NCBI RefSeq assembly: GCF_001613405.1
Contig: NZ_BDCH01000019.1
Location: 186,001-250,000 of the forward strand
DNA length: 64,000 nt
Direction of reading: 5' to 3'
Source of the DNA: Nocardia crassostreae
GTDB lineage: Bacteria > Actinomycetota > Actinomycetes > Mycobacteriales > Mycobacteriaceae
Shown here: positions 59,547 through 64,000 of the stretch, one piece after another
Position numbering within the stretch: the first letter of the stretch is position 1
Layout of the letters: every line of letters starts with the position of its first letter
Notes under the pieces: model-generated
Database searches by the model: none
What the model was told of the DNA's origin: nothing
What the model saw: only the letters and a program-made list of their open reading frames with translations
Program-made: the position numbers and the translations under genes

Positions 59547-59865
59547 CTGTCCCCCTTCAACGAGCATCTTTGGCGAATTCACAGCGTAGATCTCGCTCGC
59601 GCGGCCGGACATGACCTGTTCGGACAGGACATTGACGATCCTCGACAGATCGCGGCAATGCGCTCACGCATCGCCCACCCGGCCTCCTACGCTTGTACCA
59701 GCAGCCGAGTTCACTTGTGAGAAGGCGGTTTCCATTGATTCGCCCCCTGACCGCCCCGCCCAGCACGCGGGTGGCGGCCGCCTGCTTCCCGGCCGCTGGA
59801 GACCAGCCCCGGACCCGCGCCGAGGCCGTGCCGGGCTTGCCGTGCACCGTCCCGCTTCCGGCCGT
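59547..59865. other. 319-bp divergent intergenic region
   Basis: No supported gene. It contains the palindrome CCTGT-TCGG-ACAGG (59615-59628) and TTGACG at 59632 as a possible -35 for the plus strand. The left end holds the ribosome site and leader of the secreted hydrolase, the right end the leader of the propeller protein. Confidence 0.5.
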
Positions 59866-60981
59866 ATGTCAAATACCCGGCAAACGACCGACGGAGTGAT
59901 CGCCATTCGCGCGCTCCGATCCGCTCTCCTGCTCGCCACCGTCGCGGCGCTCGTCGCCACCGGGCCCGCGACCGCGGCTCCCCCTGCGACCGACCTCGAA
60001 GCCGCCGTGACCCAGATCCCCATCGGCGCAGTCCGTTTCGCGGAACGCTTCGCTCCCGGGCCGGATGGCGCGCTGTGGTTCACGCTGCCGCCGGCGGAGG
60101 TGGCGCGGCTGGACACCGCGACCCTGGCGATGCAGACCTTCCCGGCGGGCGGGCTGCTGCCGGGCCCGACCGGCATCACCACCGGACCCGACGGCGCGAT
60201 CTGGTTCTCCACCCTGCTCGGCGGCTATCTGGGCCGCATCGATCCGGTGACCTACGACATCACCCGGGTCACGCTGCCGCATCCGTTCGCGGGCGGGCAC
60301 GAGCTGGTGGTGGGATCCGATGGGGCCCTGTGGTATCCGGAGTTCGTCACCAACCGCGCCGGGCGCTACGACCCGCGCACCGGCGAACAGCGGGAATTCG
60401 ACCTGCCCTACGCCTTCCCGACCGAGAATCCGATCCTGGCCGCGGGACCCGATGGCGCACTGTGGATCACCGCGCCCACACCCCCGTCGCGCATCATCAA
60501 GCTCACCACGCGGGGTGAGGTGAGCGAGGTGAACGTGCCGGTCCAAAGTGTGCCGTTCGGCTTGGCCAACGGCCCCGACGGGACCATGTGGGCCACCCTC
60601 TCGGCCGGGGATTACGGTCGCGGGCAGATCATTTCGATCGACCCGGACACGCTGCGGATCGTGCGGAAGTTCGAGATCGGCCTGGCCGACGGCCCGGCGG
60701 GCCTGACCACCGGCCCGGACTGCGCCCTGTGGTTCCCCGAGATCGTCACCGGGAAGGTCGGCCGCCTGGATCCGGCGACCGGCGACTTCACCGAATACCC
60801 GATTCGCGCCCTGGGCGGGCAGGCCCCGTTCACGGTCGGCTCCTTCCCCGCCTACGTCAATACCGGTCCGGACGTGGCGATCTGGGTGACCTCGCACCTG
60901 TTCGGCTGGATCTTCCGGATCACCCCGCCCGGCGGCGCGATACCGGGCCGCACCTGTCCCACCGTGCGGCAACCGCAGTGA
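59866..60981 (+). CDS. secreted seven-bladed beta-propeller, virginiamycin-B-lyase-like
   Basis: 371 aa from ATG 59866; GTG 59896 (VIAIRALRSALLLATVAALV) is an alternative that gives a shorter signal peptide. Neither has a strong ribosome site. The mature part has seven repeats of the GPDGALWF type (GPDGAIWFST, GSDGALWYPE, GPDGALWITA, GPDGTMWATL, GPDCALWFPE, GPDVAIWVTS), the Vgb-lyase/streptogramin-lyase propeller. Export argues against an antibiotic-resistance role; a surface binding protein or secreted lyase is more likely. Divergent from the large secreted hydrolase. Confidence 0.8.
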   Translation: MSNTRQTTDGVIAIRALRSALLLATVAALVATGPATAAPPATDLEAAVTQIPIGAVRFAERFAPGPDGALWFTLPPAEVARLDTATLAMQTFPAGGLLPGPTGITTGPDGAIWFSTLLGGYLGRIDPVTYDITRVTLPHPFAGGHELVVGSDGALWYPEFVTNRAGRYDPRTGEQREFDLPYAFPTENPILAAGPDGALWITAPTPPSRIIKLTTRGEVSEVNVPVQSVPFGLANGPDGTMWATLSAGDYGRGQIISIDPDTLRIVRKFEIGLADGPAGLTTGPDCALWFPEIVTGKVGRLDPATGDFTEYPIRALGGQAPFTVGSFPAYVNTGPDVAIWVTSHLFGWIFRITPPGGAIPGRTCPTVRQPQ

Positions 60982-60991
60982 AAGGCCCCTC

Positions 60992-61099
60992 ATGATCGAC
61001 CTCCTCGGCTGGTTCGCCTACCAACTCGGCCAGTTCGCGGCCCTGCCCCGGCTCATCCTCGACACAGCCTCCGCCGGTCCCGGCTGGCGGCCGGTGTGA
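60992..61099 (+). CDS. 35-residue small ORF
   Basis: ATG 60992 with GAAAGG eight bases upstream; ends TGA 61097-61099. The peptide begins MIDLLGWFAYQLGQFAALPR and continues with an amphipathic/hydrophobic stretch to GWRPV. Strong GC3 codon bias and 10-nt spacing after the propeller gene support translation, but it may be the remnant of a longer gene. Confidence 0.4.
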   Translation: MIDLLGWFAYQLGQFAALPRLILDTASAGPGWRPV

Positions 61100-61121
61100 G
61101 GCGGTGTCGATGAGCAGTTGC

Positions 61122-61565
61122 TCACGCCGTTCGCCGCCGGGATTCGCCTGTGCGCACACGGCGCTTCAGTCCCCGGTCGAAGGTGCCGATCACCGCGCAC
61201 CACAGGGGCGCGATCGCCTTGGGTATCAGGGCGATCAGCGGACCGGTGAGGTGCTCGCGGTTGACCAGCCGCACGCCGCCGCCCGCGATGGGCTCCAGCG
61301 TCAGGCCGTGGGTGACGTCGAACAGCCCGCCCACCCGGCCGCCCCAGGCCAGTTCGCGGCCCGGTTCCACGACGCGGAAGCGGCCGAAGGGGATCGGGAA
61401 CAGCGGGCCGAACCACAGCCGCGCCCCCGGGGCCAGGTCGGAGCGGACACGGAACGGGTAGATGTTCCACCGGTGCCACCGTTCCATGTCTGCCAGCACC
61501 TCCCACACCTGTTCGGCGGGGGCGTCGATGACGGTCTCGGTCGTGAAGGTGCGGGTGGGTGTCAT
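61122..61565 (-). CDS. SRPBCC-family (polyketide cyclase/START-like) protein
   Basis: 147-aa protein with the SRPBCC pattern: TETVIDAPAEQVWEVLADME at the N-terminus, RWHRWNIYPFRV, then GGGVRLVNREHLTGPLIALI. This fold makes a hydrophobic cavity for lipids, sterols or polyketides. ATG 61565 has GGAGGAC. Last gene of a minus-strand operon after the monooxygenase and the carboxymuconolactone-decarboxylase-like gene, so a carrier or cyclase for a hydrophobic intermediate is plausible. Confidence 0.75.
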   Translation of the reverse strand: MTPTRTFTTETVIDAPAEQVWEVLADMERWHRWNIYPFRVRSDLAPGARLWFGPLFPIPFGRFRVVEPGRELAWGGRVGGLFDVTHGLTLEPIAGGGVRLVNREHLTGPLIALIPKAIAPLWCAVIGTFDRGLKRRVRTGESRRRTA

Positions 61566-61596
61566 GGGTGTCCTCCGGATCAGGGTCGGTGGTCGT

Positions 61597-62661
61597 TCAG
61601 GCGGTGCGCGCGGCGGCACGGCGTGCACCGCGATGGGCCAATGCCGACCACAGCGGCGCGGCGAGCCCGCCCCGCCAGGCATCGGCTTCGAAGCGAATGC
61701 CGAAGCTGTTGAGCGCCATGCAGAGCATTTCATAATTGCCGGTGAGCAAACAGATTTCGGCGATGCAGAGGGTGTCGAGTGAGGCGGTGAGCAACTTCCA
61801 GGTGGCGTCGGAGACGAAGCGCCGCTCATGGAGTTCGTCGACCGCGGTGAGCACCAGCGCCTCGGTCTCCGACCAGCCCGGCGCGGCCGGACCCTCGGGA
61901 ACGCGCGCGATGTCGGCCTCGCCCAGCCCGATGAAACGGGCGGCGCGACCGTGGTGGCCCCAGTGGTATTCCGAGCCGACGTTCCAGGTGGCGCGCAGAG
62001 TGACCAGCTCGCCGAGTTCGCGGCCCAGACTCAGCGGGCCGAGACTGACCAGGAAAGGCGCGACGCTCCAGAACAGTCGCGGACTGCGCGAGAACATCTC
62101 CACTCCGTCCACGGCTCCCCCGCCGTTCAGTAGCCCGACGCCCCGGGAGAAAAGCCAGGTGCGCAGCCCTATTTCGGAGTGCGTGGGTCGTGCCAGGCGC
62201 GGCGCGCCCGGTAGCAGCCAGCCCGGGTCGTCGACGGTGCGTCCGGTGCGCAGCGGGGTGACTTCGGCATCGTCACCCAGCACGCGGTCGAAGCTGTTGC
62301 ACAGCATGGCGATCAGATCGATGTGCCCGACCAGGAAGCACAGTTCGACCCGCTGGGCGGCGTCGAGATCCAATGCCGCCCAGCTGCGGTCGCTGAGGTA
62401 GCGGTCGCGATGCAGGTCCTCGACAGCTTCGATCAGCACACGCCGGCGGGCCGTGGGACGCAGCAGCGCCTCCTGCCCGTTGTCCCAACAGCCTTGCAGC
62501 GCCGCGCATCCCGCCCGATGCGCGGTATGCCGGGCGACGAGGCGGCAGTCCGCGGACGCGAGCGCGGCGTAGCGGAAGCGCCGCAGCAGTCGCCCGGAGC
62601 CGCGTCCGAACGGACTCGTGTCGCCGATGACATCACCTGTGCGCCAATACTTTCCCAGCAT
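61597..62661 (-). CDS. carboxymuconolactone-decarboxylase-like protein, two related halves
   Basis: 354-aa protein. The C-terminal half is a clear CMD/AhpD-like domain: LVTLRATWNVGSEYHWGHHG, then ALVLTAVDELHERRFVSDAT and LLTGNYEMLCMALNSFGI. The N-terminal half repeats the second part of that pattern (LIEAVEDLHRDRYLSDRSW and FLVGHIDLIAMLCNSFDRV), but its first part is diverged (ASADCRLVARHTAHRAGC). So it looks like a tandem duplication. The peroxidatic CxxC of AhpD is absent. ATG 62661 lies 29 nt inside the end of the monooxygenase frame. Role unknown; possibly a decarboxylase or lyase acting after the monooxygenase. Confidence 0.75.
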   Translation of the reverse strand: MLGKYWRTGDVIGDTSPFGRGSGRLLRRFRYAALASADCRLVARHTAHRAGCAALQGCWDNGQEALLRPTARRRVLIEAVEDLHRDRYLSDRSWAALDLDAAQRVELCFLVGHIDLIAMLCNSFDRVLGDDAEVTPLRTGRTVDDPGWLLPGAPRLARPTHSEIGLRTWLFSRGVGLLNGGGAVDGVEMFSRSPRLFWSVAPFLVSLGPLSLGRELGELVTLRATWNVGSEYHWGHHGRAARFIGLGEADIARVPEGPAAPGWSETEALVLTAVDELHERRFVSDATWKLLTASLDTLCIAEICLLTGNYEMLCMALNSFGIRFEADAWRGGLAAPLWSALAHRGARRAAARTA

Positions 62662-64000
62662 ATGTCTCCTCGTCCAGGTCTCGCGGCACCGTGGCGTAGG
62701 CGTAGTCGTTCAGATCGAATCTGCGGGCGTCCCACCAGGCTTCGACCGCGAGCCCGGGTCGCAGGAACGGCGCGTCGCCGTGCCGGTCGAAGAAGTAGCT
62801 GTTGGCATTGCCGCAGTCGTGGTTGAAGAACACGGTGCCGCGCTGGCGGCGCTGCACCTGCGCGAAGTACCGATCGTGCGCCTCGGGGCGGACCTCCACC
62901 CGGGTCACGCCCCGGCGCTGGGCCTCCCGGATGGCACGCACGGCGTGGTGGGCCTGGTTCTCCACCATTTGGAACCAGGACCCGCCGGTGAGCGCGTAGG
63001 GGCCGAGTATGAGGAAGGCATTGGGGAAGCCGGGCACGGACGCCCCGAGGTATGCCTGGTAGCGCTGCTCGTCCCAGTAGCGGCCGAGTTCGACGCCGTC
63101 GCGGCCGTACACGTGAAACGGTGGCGTATTGCCGATTTCGAAGACCTTGAAGCCGGTCGCGAGAATCAGGACGTCGATCCGGTGCAGCCGCCCATCGGCG
63201 GTGCGGATGCCGGTCTTGGTGACCCGCTCGATCCGGTCGGTCACCAACTCGACGTTGTCGCGGGTGAAGGCCCGCCATTAGTCGTTGGAATAGGTGGGCC
63301 GCTTGCACCAGAAGCCGTACTCCGGCGTGAGCCGCTCCCGCAGCCCGGGATCGGGAACCTGCCGCTTCAGATGCTCGAGGCAGACGCGCTCCACGGCATG
63401 ATTGGCCCACGGAATCCGCTTGTAGTACAACCGGATTCCCACCATGACCGTCTCGGTGACCGAGGTTTGCAGATACCGCATGGCCCGTTGGGTGGGCGGC
63501 AGGTAGCGGTACACCGCCTGCTCCGCGCCGGAGATTCGCCGGACGGGTTTCGGGACGCACCAGATGGGCGTGCGCTGAAAGACGCTCAGCTGCCGCACCT
63601 GCGGCGCGATGGCCGGAACCACCTGCACGGCGGTGGCCCCGGTGCCGGTCACCGCCACCCGCTTGCCCGTCAGATCCACCGAATGATCCCAGCGGGCGGT
63701 GTGCATGGCGACGCCGCCGAAACCGGAAAGTCCCTCGATATTGGGGGCTTTGGGCTGCGTGAGCCCGCCGGTAGCGCCGATGAGGAAGCGCGCGGTCGAC
63801 TCCGCGCGCTCACCGGTGCCGCGATCCTCGATCGTGAGCCGCCACAGGTTCCGCGCTTCGTCGAAGCGCGCCTCGTGCACCTTGGTCCGCAACCGGATAT
63901 GCGGCAGCACACCGTATTTAGCGGCGCAGTGATCGGCGTACGCCTTGAGTTCCGCGCCGGGCGCGTAGGTGCGCGACCAGGCGGGGTTCATCTCGAAGGA
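62633..64000 (-). pseudogene. Baeyer-Villiger-type monooxygenase, 5' end outside the window, in-frame TAA
   Basis: Class B flavoprotein monooxygenase; the N-terminal FAD motif lies beyond base 64000. Visible: AWSRTYAPGAELKAYADHCA, fingerprint FGGVAMHTARWDHS, NADPH motif VAVTGTGATAVQVVPAIA, CKRPTYSND and later LILATGFKVFEIGNTPPF. TAA at 63278-63280 follows PTYSND. The same frame continues WRAFTRDNVELVTDRIERV to the end. Relatives have an aromatic residue here, so TAC-to-TAA is implied. It resembles the monooxygenase at 11323-12951 (shared APGAE.KAYAD and GFKV.E). Co-directional with the CMD-like and SRPBCC genes. Confidence 0.82.

Noticed and set aside
59866..60981. Streptogramin (virginiamycin B) resistance gene
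   Set aside because: Only the propeller fold is supported. The protein has an export signal, and the repeats alone do not show lyase residues.
1874..63280. Stop-codon reassignment or programmed readthrough as an explanation for the many in-frame stops
   Set aside because: All three stops are involved, the inferred replaced residues differ, most intact genes use the same stops as terminators, and frameshifts are present too.

Overview
The window is high-GC, high-GC3 actinobacterial DNA. A complete yrbE-mce operon, an antigen 85-like secreted esterase, several Baeyer-Villiger-type flavoprotein monooxygenases, and many TetR, GntR and acyl-CoA genes point to a mycolic-acid-containing actinomycete. 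Nocardia is my best guess, with Rhodococcus or Mycobacterium possible. No rRNA, tRNA, CRISPR array or intact insertion sequence was seen.

Layout. (1) 0.1-11.2 kb: a DUF3556 membrane protein and an FAD oxidoreductase, then a CoA-ester catabolic set (MaoC-type hydratase, CitE-like lyase, two acyl-CoA dehydrogenases, phytoene-desaturase-like oxidoreductase, SDR), ending in a scar of three gene fragments. (2) 11.3-24.7 kb, minus strand: a long operon running from an HSL-type hydrolase through yrbEA, yrbEB, mceA-F and a Mce-associated protein, then a metallo-hydrolase, an SDR and a flavoprotein monooxygenase. It is read away from a divergent TetR gene. (3) 24.9-30.3 kb: the TetR gene, a GMC/cholesterol-oxidase-like gene and two monooxygenases. 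(4) 30.4-33.4 kb: a membrane operon (RDD, 53-aa DUF5993-like protein, DsbB-like, FUSC) divergent from a GntR regulator. (5) 33.3-47.2 kb: a 2-hydroxyacid/2-ketoacid region (FadR-type regulator, lactate 2-monooxygenase, amidohydrolase, SGNH hydrolase, small secreted proteins, benzoylformate decarboxylase, LysR, D-lactate-dehydrogenase-like FAD/Fe-S protein, pyruvate oxidase). (6) 47.4-59.6 kb: an exported-protein island with an antigen 85-like esterase, four paralogous secreted alpha/beta hydrolases, a fifth unrelated one and small secreted proteins. (7) 59.9-64 kb: a seven-bladed propeller protein, SRPBCC protein, carboxymuconolactone-decarboxylase-like protein and a fourth monooxygenase cut by the window edge.

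How parts work together. A 31-bp element occurs once between the TetR gene and the mce operon, and once in front of the GMC-oxidase/monooxygenase operon. This suggests one regulator controls lipid or sterol import and its oxidation. A second element of about 45-50 bp, and a related 70-bp repeat, precedes six genes between 36.5 and 52.9 kb, mostly small exported proteins. Two enzyme routes converge on acetate from lactate: L-lactate through lactate monooxygenase, and D-lactate through the FAD/Fe-S dehydrogenase then PoxB.

Condition of the sequence. Lesions are very frequent: seven in-frame stops in six genes, four apparent frameshifts, one probable lost stop (mceA-mceB) and one multi-gene scar. 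They affect long, otherwise well-conserved genes. Either this chromosome segment is decaying or the assembly carries base errors; the sequence alone cannot decide.
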